Below are positions 8,401 to 15,433 of a stretch of 39,520 nucleotides of DNA, piece after piece. The notes beneath the pieces were generated by a model. It was not told where the DNA came from. It saw nothing but the letters and a program-made list of their open reading frames with translations, and made no database searches. Every line of letters starts with the position of its first letter. Position 1 is the first letter of the stretch. The stretch spans positions 1 to 39,520 of the forward strand of contig CAZLIC010000035.1 of assembly GCA_964559535.1 (NCBI GenBank), given 5' to 3'. The position numbers and the translations under genes were made by a program. This DNA is from CAZLIC01 sp964559535. Lineage in GTDB: Bacteria > Pseudomonadota > Alphaproteobacteria > Rhodobacterales > Rhodobacteraceae.

Positions 8401-9450
8401 GGCGCGGGCAACGACACGGTCTTCGGCGGCGAAGGGTCGGACTCGGTCGTGGGCGGCGACGGCGCGGATTCGCTGCTGGGCGAGGCGGGCAATGACACGC
8501 TGTCGGGCGGTGACGGCGCCGATGTGCTGGACGGCGGCACCGGGGCGGACAGTCTGAACGGCGGGGCCGACGACGACACGCTGGCGGGCGGCGACGGCGC
8601 CGATGTGCTGGACGGCGGTGCGGGGGCGGATTTGCTTGATGGTGGCGTCGGCAGCGACACCGTCTTTGGCGGCGCTGGCGATACCGTTGTCGGCGGCGAG
8701 GACCCGGCCGGCGGCGAGACCGATGTGCTCGACCTTTCTGCCTACGGGTTCCACGGGGTGCAGATCGTCTACAACCCGACCAACCCGGAAGAGGGCACCG
8801 TCACCTTCGTCGATGCCTTCGGCGTTCCGACCGGCACCATGACCTTCACCGGGATCGAACGGGTGATCCGCTGCTTTACGCCCGGAACCCTGGTGGAAAC
8901 CAATCGGGGCCCGCGTCCCGTGGAAACGCTGCGGGCGGGGGACCGTGTGCTGACCCGCGACCATGGGATGCAGCCGATCCGCGAAATCCTGCGCCGCGAA
9001 CTGACGCGGGGCGAACTGGTGGCGCGTGCCGAGCTGCGGCCGGTTCGCATTGCGGCGGGTGCGCTGGGGGCGGGGATGCCTGCGCGCGACATGGTCGTTT
9101 CGCCACAGCACCGCATGCTGGTGGAAGGACCGCGCAGCGAACTGTTGTTCGGTGAGTCCGAGGTGCTGGTGCCGGCCGTGCAGCTGGTCGGCCGCCCCGG
9201 CATTACCCGCGACGAAGGGCTGAGTGGCACGACCTACATTCACCTGCGGTTCGAACGGCACGAGATCGTTCTGGCCGACGGGACCTGGTCGGAGAGTTTC
9301 CAGCCGAATGCCGCCCTGCAGCCCGGCGAAGAGGGGGTGCGCGCCGAGCTTCTGGCGCTGTTTCCGGCACTTCGGGCACAGGTTGTGCCCGTTCAGGCGG
9401 CGCGGCGCACGCTCAAGTCCTTTGAAACGCGGGCGCTTTTTGCGGCGTGA
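5410..9450 (+). CDS. Giant RTX calcium-binding protein with inserted beta-sandwich domain and C-terminal Hint domain
   Basis: 1346 residues. The start at 5410 follows GAGCGAG. Residues 1-~195 are RTX repeats (e.g. GGAGDDTLFGGGGTD). Residues ~197-347 (DLLVNGGFESGQTAGTW... to NNASLM) form a non-repeat domain resembling DUF642/CBM4-type galactose-binding beta-sandwiches. RTX repeats then run to ~1110 and are interrupted by three linkers of the form NPENGTVEFLNADGxV. A Hint_2 domain begins at Cys1155 (CFTPGTLVETNRG, then MVVSPQHRMLV), and the tail ends in RRTLKSFETRALFAA, much like its upstream paralog. Predicted to be a calcium-stabilised extracellular or cell-surface protein secreted by a type I system encoded elsewhere. 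Middle parts contain a 783-bp duplicated module. It ends exactly where the convergent nucleotidyltransferase gene ends, with no terminator space. Substrate and role are unknown; adhesion or biofilm matrix binding is a guess. Confidence 0.87.
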   Translation: MATVNGNNSNNNLSGTASADVINAYGGNDVANAGGGNDTVYGGAGLDTLYGDAGADTIYGGTEQDLLYGGDDGDSLHGDAGNDTLGGGLGDDTLVGGAGDDTLFGGGGTDTADYSGSTAGVNVNLAGGTASGGAGSDRLTAVENVTGSASADTITGDGAANLISGGEGNDTITSGGGADTVYGGGGNDVINGEGDLLVNGGFESGQTAGTWSGGAVHGWQSATGQFETWGNGFNSTSTSSTLTSDGGSFIELDHNSSSVDRIWQDVQTGAGESYTFSIDAMQRPATTTNSFEVYWNGTLVATVTPTTAWASYSYTVTGTGDVVRLEIRELAAQDDSLGVLLNNASLMTSAGADTLDGGDGDDTISGGGGADSLIGGSGRDQLDGGAGDDSLRGDDGNDSLVGGSGNDTLDGGLGADTLAGGDGDDILRGGDDADLLQGEAGADTLEGGNGNDTLDGGADGDSLVGGAGADLLAGGEGNDALAGGDEADTLSGDAGDDTLSGDGGDDSLDGGSGQDALSGGAGNDALAGGNDADTLSGDAGADTLSGDAGADSLDGGADGDSLSGGAGADTLAGGAGSDTLAGGDDGDSLSGGDDADLIDGGAGADVVDAGFGSDTILGRAGDTIVGGEDVGNGDTDVLDLRGAGPHRIVYSITNPENGTVEFLNADGTVSGSLTFSNIESVLRDQDYVIEGTGGDDVIGAGYAGDPEGDLVDAGDNLTGTDDDRIEAYGGADTVQAGAGNDTVFGGEGSDSVVGGDGADSLLGEAGNDTLAGGADNDTLLGGDGNDSLDGGTGADSLDGGADNDTLEGGDGADVLAGGEGADSLSGGADNDTLAGGGGADSLDGGAGTDALDGGAGSDTLRGAGADALTGGADADSFVVDRSFTGHIDGSETGIDSDTLDLTGQGSFRVIRSVTNPENGTVEFLNADGSVAGQFSFANIETILSSQDYIVEGTGGDDVIGVGYAGDPEGDLVDAGDNLTGTDDDRIEAYGGADTVQAGAGNDTVFGGEGSDSVVGGDGADSLLGEAGNDTLSGGDGADVLDGGTGADSLNGGADDDTLAGGDGADVLDGGAGADLLDGGVGSDTVFGGAGDTVVGGEDPAGGETDVLDLSAYGFHGVQIVYNPTNPEEGTVTFVDAFGVPTGTMTFTGIERVIRCFTPGTLVETNRGPRPVETLRAGDRVLTRDHGMQPIREILRRELTRGELVARAELRPVRIAAGALGAGMPARDMVVSPQHRMLVEGPRSELLFGESEVLVPAVQLVGRPGITRDEGLSGTTYIHLRFERHEIVLADGTWSESFQPNAALQPGEEGVRAELLALFPALRAQVVPVQAARRTLKSFETRALFAA
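7480..7719 (+). repeat. Internal direct repeat, copy 1 (240 bp)
   Basis: Matches 8263-8502 with only two differences found by eye, both near the start of the unit. It encodes GTGGDDVIGAGYAGDPEGD and the RTX repeats that follow. Offset between copies is 783 bp (261 codons). Confidence 0.9.
8263..8502 (+). repeat. Internal direct repeat, copy 2 (240 bp)
   Basis: Second copy of the unit at 7480-7719. The flanking segment encoding TNPENGTVEFLNAD (from 7366 and from 8149) keeps the same 783-bp offset but is more diverged, so the original duplication covered a whole linker-plus-RTX module and only this part stayed near-identical. Confidence 0.9.
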
Positions 9451-10050
9451 TCAGGCGGGGTGGCCTGCGGCGCGAAACGCGGCCCAGTCTTCGGGCGTGT
9501 CGAGATCAAGGAGGGCGCGGTTGCCCGGAAGGGCGACCGTCTTCACCCTGGCCGCATTGGCCCGCAGTACGGAACGGCCGCCTTCATCGCCCGTAACCTG
9601 TTGCAAAGTCTTAAAAAGATCGGCCGGAAAGATGGCGGGGTGGCCGGGGGTGCCGTCGGCGGCGGTGGCGCGGAGGATGCGGCTTTCGTCTGTGGCAAAG
9701 CGGGCCAGCAGAAGGCGCAGGTCATCGGCCGTGAAGCCTGGCATGTCCGCGGGCAGGACCATGGCGCCGGTGGTGCCCGCGGGCAGCGCGGCCAACCCGG
9801 CGCGCAGCGAGGCCGACATGCCCTGCGCAGCGTCTGGCGCGATGACCTTTGTCACGGGCAATGTTCCCAAGGATTCAATGCGTTGCGGGCGATCTGGCGG
9901 CACGACCACATAGACCGGCGCGCCGGTTTCCAGCGCGATGCGGGCCGAGCGGGCCAGAAGCGGCTCGCCGTGGATGGTTTCGGTAAGCTTGTCGCGCGGG
10001 GCCATGCGGGACGAGGCCCCGGCGGCAACGAGGAGGATGCAGACCGGCAT
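9451..10050 (-). CDS. MobA/MocA-like nucleotidyltransferase (molybdenum cofactor cytidylyl/guanylyltransferase family)
   Basis: 199 residues. The start at 10050 was chosen because the family begins right at the nucleotide-binding signature: MPVCILLVAAGASSRM with the following DK pair (residues 20-21). The frame is open 17 codons further upstream, but only through a proline-rich repeat. The segment VLPADMPGFT carries the metal-binding aspartate typical of the fold, and GTPGHPAIFP is the second conserved block. MocA uses CTP to form molybdopterin cytosine dinucleotide for xanthine-dehydrogenase-type enzymes; no molybdoenzyme or XdhC gene is in the window to confirm the substrate. The stop codon abuts that of the convergent RTX gene (TGATCA). 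A role in another NTP-transferase reaction remains possible. Confidence 0.82.
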   Translation of the reverse strand: MPVCILLVAAGASSRMAPRDKLTETIHGEPLLARSARIALETGAPVYVVVPPDRPQRIESLGTLPVTKVIAPDAAQGMSASLRAGLAALPAGTTGAMVLPADMPGFTADDLRLLLARFATDESRILRATAADGTPGHPAIFPADLFKTLQQVTGDEGGRSVLRANAARVKTVALPGNRALLDLDTPEDWAAFRAAGHPA

Positions 10051-10071
10051 GACGCGCAGACTAGCGGGTGC

Positions 10072-10116
10072 CGGGGGTGGCGTCACGGGGGGTGGCGTCA
10101 CGGGGGGCGGCGTACG
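10072..10116. repeat. G-rich 15-bp tandem repeat, about three copies
   Basis: Unit GGGGGGTGGCGTCAC: copy 1 at 10072-10086 (one base off), copy 2 at 10087-10101, copy 3 at 10102-10116 (diverged at the end). It lies directly upstream of the nucleotidyltransferase start. The plus strand carries several runs of 5-6 guanines and could form a G-quadruplex. The rest of the 10051-10317 gap holds only a 12-bp palindrome (CTGTAGCTACAG, 10204-10215) of unknown meaning. Confidence 0.7.
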
Positions 10117-10317
10117 GTGCGTTTACTGGTTGCGTTTCAACGGGTTGGGTTGAGCTATCCCGTATTGCAGCCGGGGTTCCTGCGTAGCGCTTCTGTCGTG
10201 CACCTGTAGCTACAGCTTGCGGACCGGACCCTGTGTCACAGCGCGTTAACCCTGACCCACGAATCAGTCGGCTGTGGCCGGTCGAGCGGGCCGCAGCCCG
10301 CCCGGACTTTGCGTTTG

Positions 10318-12741
10318 TCAGCCGCGCATGCGCCCGCCGTCATCCCACAGCGGCGCCAGATGTACCCGCGCGGGGCGGCGTTCTCCGAGGATTTCGACTT
10401 CCACGGCAAGCCCGTCCTGCACGCGGTCGGCGGGGATGAAGCCCTGGGCGACCGACTTGCCCGTCCAGTGGCTGAAGCCGCCCGAGGTGCACCAGCCCAC
10501 GACGTTGCCATCCAGCCAGACCGGCTCCCATGCCACGACATCGGCATCCGAGGCATCGACGATGAGCGGCACCAGCTTCCGCTTGGGTCCTGCGGCCTTT
10601 TCGGCGGTGGCGGCGGCGCGGCCGATCCAGTCGGCGTCCTTGTTCCAGCGGATGAAGCGGTCGAGCCCGGTCTCCATGGGCGTATAGTCCGGGCTGAATT
10701 CGCGGCCCCACGAGCCGAACCATTTGTCGAGCCGCAGCGACATCATGGCGCGCATGCCGAAGGGGCGGATGCCAAGGTCGGCCCCGGCTGCCGTCAGCAC
10801 GTTCCACAGGTGGCGGACGGACATATGGTCGGTGAAGATTTCGAACCCAAGATCGGCGGTGTAGCTGACGCGCTGCACGATGCAGTTGGCCATGCCGACC
10901 GTCATCCGCCGCACATCCATGAACTTGAACGCTTCGGCGCTGACGTCCGACCGGGTGACGCGGGACAGGAGTTCGCGCGCCTTCGGCCCGGCAATCTGGA
11001 AGCCCGAGCGGCTGTCGGACACGTTCTTGATCTTCACGCCCTCGACCGCGTTCTGTTCGAACCAGCGGTAGTGCCAGCCCTGCGCGCCGTAGCTGGCGGT
11101 CAGCTGGAATTCGTGCTCGGACAGGCAGGACACGGTGAAGTCGCCGATGATCTTGCCCGAATGCGCCAGCATCGGCGTCAGCGACAGGCGGCCGGGTTTG
11201 GGGATGCTGCCTGCCATGATGCGGTCCAGCCAGGCGCGCGCGTTGGGCCCGGTGACCTTGTACTTGCCGAAGTTCTGCACCTCGTTGATGCCCACGCCTT
11301 CGCGCACGGCGAAGACTTCCTGCCGCGTGGCCTCCCATGCGTTTGACCGCTTGAAGGTGGGTTCCTCGTAGCGGGGTTCGCCGGGCAGGGCGAAGTAGTT
11401 GGGCACTTCCAGCCCGTACTGCTGGCCCCAGACGGCGCCCATGGCGTCGAACACCGGATACATCGGCGTGGTGCGGAAGGGGCGGGCGGCGGGGCGTTCC
11501 TCGTTCGGATAGCCGACCGAGAAGCGCATCTGGTAGTTCTCGATCACCTTGGGCACGGTGTAGCCCGGCGAGGTCCAGTTGCCGAAGCGTGACACGTCGA
11601 ACCCGCGCGGGTCGCGTTCCACCTCGCCGTGGATCATCCACTGGGCCAGCGACAGCCCCATCCCGCCGCCCTGGCTGAAGCCCGCCATCACCGCGCAGGC
11701 CGACCAGTAGTTGCGCAGGCCCGGAACCGGGCCGATCAGCGGGTTGCCGTCGGGGGCAAAGGTGAAGGGGCCGTGGATGGTGCGTTTGATGCCGGTGCGT
11801 TCCAGCACGGGGAAGCGGCGGTAGGCGAAGTTGACCGAATCCTCGATCTTCTCGAAGTTCTCGTTCAAGAGTTCATGGCCAAAGGTCCAGGGCGTGGCGT
11901 CCAGCGACCAGCCTTCGGCCTTTTTCTCGTAGAAGCCGATGACGAAGCCGCGCCCTTCCTGTCGCAGGTAGGACTCACCACCCGGGTCGATCACATGCGG
12001 AAACTCGCGGTTCTGCGCCAGGATGTCGACGATCTCGGGGATGTCGTCGGTGACGAGGTACTGGTGCGCCATCGGCAGCAGCGGCAGGTAAACCCCCGCC
12101 ATCGCGCCGATTTCCCGCGCCCAGAGGCCGCCCGCGTTGACCAGATGCTCGGCGATGATGGTGCCCTTCTCGGTCACCACCTCCCACGAACCATCCGGGC
12201 GCGGGTTGGTTTCCAGCACGCGGTTGTGCAGCACGATTTCGGCCCCGCCCATGCGCGCGGCCTTGGCATAGGCGTGCGTGGTGCCCGAGGGGTCAAGGTG
12301 GCCATCCAGCGGGTCCCACAGCGCGCCGATGATGCCATCGACATTCACCAGACCGTCGGTCTTGGCCACGATTTCGGCAGGGGTCAGGATTTCGGTGTCG
12401 AGGCCCATGTAGCGGTGCTTGGCCCGTTCGGCCTTCAGCATCTCGAACCGGGCGGGGTTGTCGGCCAGCGTCAGGCCGCCCACGTGGTGCAGTCCGCAGG
12501 ACATGCCGGTGATGGCTTCCAGTTCCTTGTAGAGGCGGATGGTGTAGCCCTGCAGGGCGGCCATGTTGGTGTCGCCGTTCAGCGTGTGAAAGCCCCCCGC
12601 CGCGTGCCAGGTGGAGCCGGAGGTGAGTTCGGAGCGTTCCACCAGCATGACATCGGACCAGCCGAGTTTCGTCAGGTGATAAAGGACCGAACAGCCGACG
12701 ACGCCGCCGCCGATGACCAGAACGCGGGTATGGGTTTTCAT
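10318..12741 (-). CDS. Dimethylglycine/sarcosine dehydrogenase-family flavoprotein with GcvT domain
   Basis: 807 residues. The start at 12741 follows AGGGG at proper spacing and begins just before the Rossmann motif VLVIGGGVVG. An upstream ATG at 12756 is possible but less well placed. Residues 1-~400 are a DAO-type FAD domain; the motif STWHAAGG (His46) matches the covalent FAD-histidine site of dimethylglycine and sarcosine dehydrogenases. From ~430 on, the protein has the folate-binding GcvT/aminomethyltransferase fold (e.g. NFGKYKVTGPNARAWL, RSGFQIAGPKARELL). Such enzymes oxidatively demethylate N-methyl glycines and can pass the one-carbon unit to tetrahydrofolate. Length fits the family. 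The substrate (dimethylglycine, sarcosine or another N-methyl amine) is not fixed by sequence. It is divergent from purQ with a 172-nt shared upstream region. Confidence 0.87.
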   Translation of the reverse strand: MKTHTRVLVIGGGVVGCSVLYHLTKLGWSDVMLVERSELTSGSTWHAAGGFHTLNGDTNMAALQGYTIRLYKELEAITGMSCGLHHVGGLTLADNPARFEMLKAERAKHRYMGLDTEILTPAEIVAKTDGLVNVDGIIGALWDPLDGHLDPSGTTHAYAKAARMGGAEIVLHNRVLETNPRPDGSWEVVTEKGTIIAEHLVNAGGLWAREIGAMAGVYLPLLPMAHQYLVTDDIPEIVDILAQNREFPHVIDPGGESYLRQEGRGFVIGFYEKKAEGWSLDATPWTFGHELLNENFEKIEDSVNFAYRRFPVLERTGIKRTIHGPFTFAPDGNPLIGPVPGLRNYWSACAVMAGFSQGGGMGLSLAQWMIHGEVERDPRGFDVSRFGNWTSPGYTVPKVIENYQMRFSVGYPNEERPAARPFRTTPMYPVFDAMGAVWGQQYGLEVPNYFALPGEPRYEEPTFKRSNAWEATRQEVFAVREGVGINEVQNFGKYKVTGPNARAWLDRIMAGSIPKPGRLSLTPMLAHSGKIIGDFTVSCLSEHEFQLTASYGAQGWHYRWFEQNAVEGVKIKNVSDSRSGFQIAGPKARELLSRVTRSDVSAEAFKFMDVRRMTVGMANCIVQRVSYTADLGFEIFTDHMSVRHLWNVLTAAGADLGIRPFGMRAMMSLRLDKWFGSWGREFSPDYTPMETGLDRFIRWNKDADWIGRAAATAEKAAGPKRKLVPLIVDASDADVVAWEPVWLDGNVVGWCTSGGFSHWTGKSVAQGFIPADRVQDGLAVEVEILGERRPARVHLAPLWDDGGRMRG

Positions 12742-12913
12742 GGGGTGCCCCTGCATGTTTGCGCGGCAGGGTGGCCGGGCGGCGGCGCGGGGGCTTGCCA
12801 GCGTGCGACAGGAAATGTCGGGAACCTGCATTGTGGCGGGCGGGTTTCGGCAGGGTCTGGCCTTGCGGCGGACGATGCGCTAGGCCGCGGGCATCGAGGG
12901 ACCGGAGCCGCCC

Positions 12914-13582
12914 ATGCACGCCGCCGTCATCACCTTTCCCGGGTCGAACTGCGACCGCGACCTGGCGGTGGCCTTTGCCGCCGCGGGGGCCCGGGTTTCG
13001 CGGGTGTGGCACAAGGACAGCGACTTGCCTGCAGGGGTGGACGTGGTGGGGGTGCCGGGCGGGTTTTCCTTTGGCGACTACCTGCGTTGCGGGGCGATTG
13101 CCGCGCAATCGCCCATCGCGGCGGCGGTCAAAGCGCATGCCGCGCGGGGCGGCTATGTGCTGGGGGTCTGCAACGGGTTTCAGGTGCTGACCGAGATGGG
13201 CCTGCTGCCCGGTGCCCTGATGCGCAATGCGAACCTGAAGTTCATCTGCCGCACGGTTGACCTGACGGTGGGCGAGACAGACAGCCTGTTCACCGGCAGT
13301 TACAGTGCGGGGCAGGCGATCCGTCTGCCGGTGGCGCACCACGACGGCAACTATGTGGCCGATGCCGCGACGCTGGATACGCTGGAAGGCGAAGGGCGGG
13401 TGGCCTTCCGCTATGCGACCGACGTGAATGGCGCGGCGCGGCGGATGGCGGGCATCCTGTCGGCCAACCGGCGCGTGCTGGGAATGATGCCGCACCCCGA
13501 GCGGGCAGTGGACGTGGAGCTGGGAAGTGCCGATGGATCGGCCATGTTCCGCGCGCTGGCGGGCGCGCTGACGGCGGCGTGA
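12914..13582 (+). CDS. purQ: Phosphoribosylformylglycinamidine synthase subunit I (glutaminase subunit PurQ)
   Basis: 222 residues, normal length. Class I glutamine amidotransferase with the nucleophile Cys86 in LGVCNGFQ and the His194/Glu196 pair in MPHPER; the PGGFSFGDYLR block is typical of PurQ. It supplies ammonia from glutamine to PurL in the fourth step of purine synthesis, in a complex with PurS. purS and purL are not adjacent: upstream is only 172 nt of intergenic sequence and then a divergent dehydrogenase. GGAG lies before the ATG. The next gene (dctB) follows after 57 nt and appears to have its own promoter. Confidence 0.95.
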   Translation: MHAAVITFPGSNCDRDLAVAFAAAGARVSRVWHKDSDLPAGVDVVGVPGGFSFGDYLRCGAIAAQSPIAAAVKAHAARGGYVLGVCNGFQVLTEMGLLPGALMRNANLKFICRTVDLTVGETDSLFTGSYSAGQAIRLPVAHHDGNYVADAATLDTLEGEGRVAFRYATDVNGAARRMAGILSANRRVLGMMPHPERAVDVELGSADGSAMFRALAGALTAA

Positions 13583-13604
13583 CGCCGTTGCCAGCGGGCA
13601 AAGC

Positions 13605-13633
13605 TTGAGCCGGGGCGTGCGGACCCCTAGAGT
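13605..13633 (+). promoter_or_regulatory. Candidate sigma70-type promoter of dctBD
   Basis: TTGAGC at 13605-13610 and TAGAGT at 13628-13633 with a 17-nt spacer. Transcription would begin about at the dctB ATG (13640). No Shine-Dalgarno is visible there, so dctB may be read from a leaderless mRNA. Each box has four matches of six to the consensus. Confidence 0.4.
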
Positions 13634-13639
13634 CCCGCC

Positions 13640-15430
13640 ATGACAGACCGCCCCGATCCTGCCGAGGCCGCCGCCGCGGCGCCAGCCACCGCGGCGGCAG
13701 AGCCGTCACCCGCCTGGATTGCACGGGTTCTGATTGCCGTGCTGATCGCCGTGGCGGTGGTGACGGTGGCGGTGACCAACCGCTGGCTGACCGACCGGTT
13801 CAGCGAGAGTACGCGGAACCGGGCCGAGCTGCGCCTGGCGCTGTATTCGGGGAACCTGATCAGCGAGTTGCAGCGCAATTCGGTGGTGCCCCTGCTGCTG
13901 GCGCGCGACCCCGAGCTGATCCGGGCACTGGGCGACAGCACCTACCAGTCGACGTCGCAACGACTGATCCTGTTCCAGGCGGAAATCGGAGCCGAGGCAA
14001 TTCTGCTTCTGGACGCGGATGGGCGCATTGTCGGGGCGACGAACCGCAACATCCTGGGACGCTCGATGCGGTCTTCCCCGGCCTTCGTCGAAGCGCAGCG
14101 GGTGAACGACACCGTGTTCTCGGCTGTCCCGCGCGCAGAAGGCGGCGCCACGGATTTTGCCTATTCCCGCGCCCTGACGCGCGGCAGCAAGCTTTTGGGC
14201 GTCATCGTGGTGACAGTGGATCTGGCCAAGTACGAACGGTCCTGGGCCGGGCTGACCGACGCCGTGGCGGTGACCGACAGCACCGGGCGGGTGATCCTGT
14301 CGACCGAGCCGAAGTGGCGTGGCCTGCCGGTTGAGCAGGTTCTGGCAGGGCAGGCGGACGGTTCCGCCTTCGGCCGGGCGTTCCGGGCAACCACCGACTG
14401 GGCGCATGTCCGCCCCGATGCCTATGTCGAGGGGCAGGCGGTGATGCGGACCGAGGCGCGGGTGCCCTTCCGTGGCTGGCGGATGCAGATTTTCACCGCC
14501 TATGATTCCGTGCGTGAGCGGGTGAATGCCGCCCTGGCGCTGGAGATCATGGGCTTTGCCATTCTGCTGGCTTTGTCGTTCTATTTCCTGTCGCGGCGGG
14601 CCTGGACGCGGTCGGCCCGGCTGCAGCGGGAATCGGCAGCCTTGCGGGCGCTGAACGCGCGGCTGAGCCGCGAGATTGCCGAACGCGAGCGGGTGCAGAA
14701 GGACCTTGCCTCTGCCGAGGCAACACTGGCGCAGTCGTCGAAGCTTGCCGTGTTGGGCGAGATGTCGGCAGCGGTTTCGCACGAACTGAACCAGCCGCTG
14801 GCGGCGATGAAGACCTATCTGGCGGGCGCCAAGCTGCTGTTGCAGCGGCGGCGGCCGGACGAGGCGCTGGCGAGTTTCCAGCGGATTGACGACCTGATCG
14901 AGCGGATGGGGGCGATCACCCGGCAGCTGAAGAGCTATGCCCGCAAGGGTGGCGAGGCGTTCGAGCCTGTGGACGTGCGGCTGTGCCTGTCGGGCGCGCT
15001 GTCGATGATGGAGCCGCAGCTGAAGGCGCGGATCGTGCGCATCACCCGCGGCGTGCCGCGCATACCGGTGATGGTGCTGGCCGACCGCATACGGCTGGAG
15101 CAGGTGATCATCAACCTGTTGCGCAACGGGCTGGATGCGACCAAGGGTGTGGCCGAGCCGCGCATCGACCTGACGCTGACACAGGGCGAAGGGCAGGTGC
15201 GGCTGGCGGTGCGCGACAACGGCCACGGAATCACCGACCTCGACAAGCTGTTCGAGCCTTTCTACACCACCAAGAAGCCCGGCGAAGGCGTGGGGCTGGG
15301 GCTGGCGATTTCCGCGGGGATCGTGAAGGACCTTGGCGGGCGGCTGACGGCGCGCAATGCCGAGGGCGGCGGGGCGGTCTTCGAGATCAGCCTGTCGCAG
15401 ATGGCCGATGATGTTCAGGCAGCGGAGTAG
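13640..15430 (+). CDS. dctB: C4-dicarboxylate sensor histidine kinase DctB
   Basis: 596 residues. After an alanine/proline-rich cytoplasmic start come TM1 (~27-47), a ~250-residue periplasmic double-PDC sensor region (AILLLDADGRIVGATNRN, then AVAVTDSTGRVILST), and TM2 (~301-318). A coiled coil leads to the kinase core: H-box SHELNQPLAAMKTYL with phospho-acceptor His381, N-box INLLRNGLDA (Asn496), G1 DNGHG (526-530) and G2 GEGVGLGL (548-555). DctB senses succinate, fumarate or malate in the periplasm and phosphorylates DctD. The whole layout and the paired regulator 3 nt downstream support the call. No dctA or dctPQM transporter lies nearby, so the target genes are elsewhere. The exact ligand is inferred from the family. 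Confidence 0.87.
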   Translation: MTDRPDPAEAAAAAPATAAAEPSPAWIARVLIAVLIAVAVVTVAVTNRWLTDRFSESTRNRAELRLALYSGNLISELQRNSVVPLLLARDPELIRALGDSTYQSTSQRLILFQAEIGAEAILLLDADGRIVGATNRNILGRSMRSSPAFVEAQRVNDTVFSAVPRAEGGATDFAYSRALTRGSKLLGVIVVTVDLAKYERSWAGLTDAVAVTDSTGRVILSTEPKWRGLPVEQVLAGQADGSAFGRAFRATTDWAHVRPDAYVEGQAVMRTEARVPFRGWRMQIFTAYDSVRERVNAALALEIMGFAILLALSFYFLSRRAWTRSARLQRESAALRALNARLSREIAERERVQKDLASAEATLAQSSKLAVLGEMSAAVSHELNQPLAAMKTYLAGAKLLLQRRRPDEALASFQRIDDLIERMGAITRQLKSYARKGGEAFEPVDVRLCLSGALSMMEPQLKARIVRITRGVPRIPVMVLADRIRLEQVIINLLRNGLDATKGVAEPRIDLTLTQGEGQVRLAVRDNGHGITDLDKLFEPFYTTKKPGEGVGLGLAISAGIVKDLGGRLTARNAEGGGAVFEISLSQMADDVQAAE

Positions 15431-15433
15431 CGG

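Noticed and set aside
6502..9261. A 919-codon minus-strand open frame opposite the second RTX gene
   Set aside because: Same cause as above: repeat-driven absence of stops, with no recognisable product.
5410..9450. CRISPR-like or satellite repeat interpretation of the highly repetitive segment
   Set aside because: The repeats are in-frame nonapeptide codons of an RTX protein with variable spacing; there are no palindromic repeats with unique spacers.
12742..12913. A purS gene upstream of purQ
   Set aside because: The gap of 172 nt is too short for PurS (about 80 residues) and no matching frame was seen.
11629..13260. Long plus-strand frame opposite the dehydrogenase and through purQ
   Set aside because: Antisense to a full dimethylglycine dehydrogenase-type gene and out of frame with purQ.
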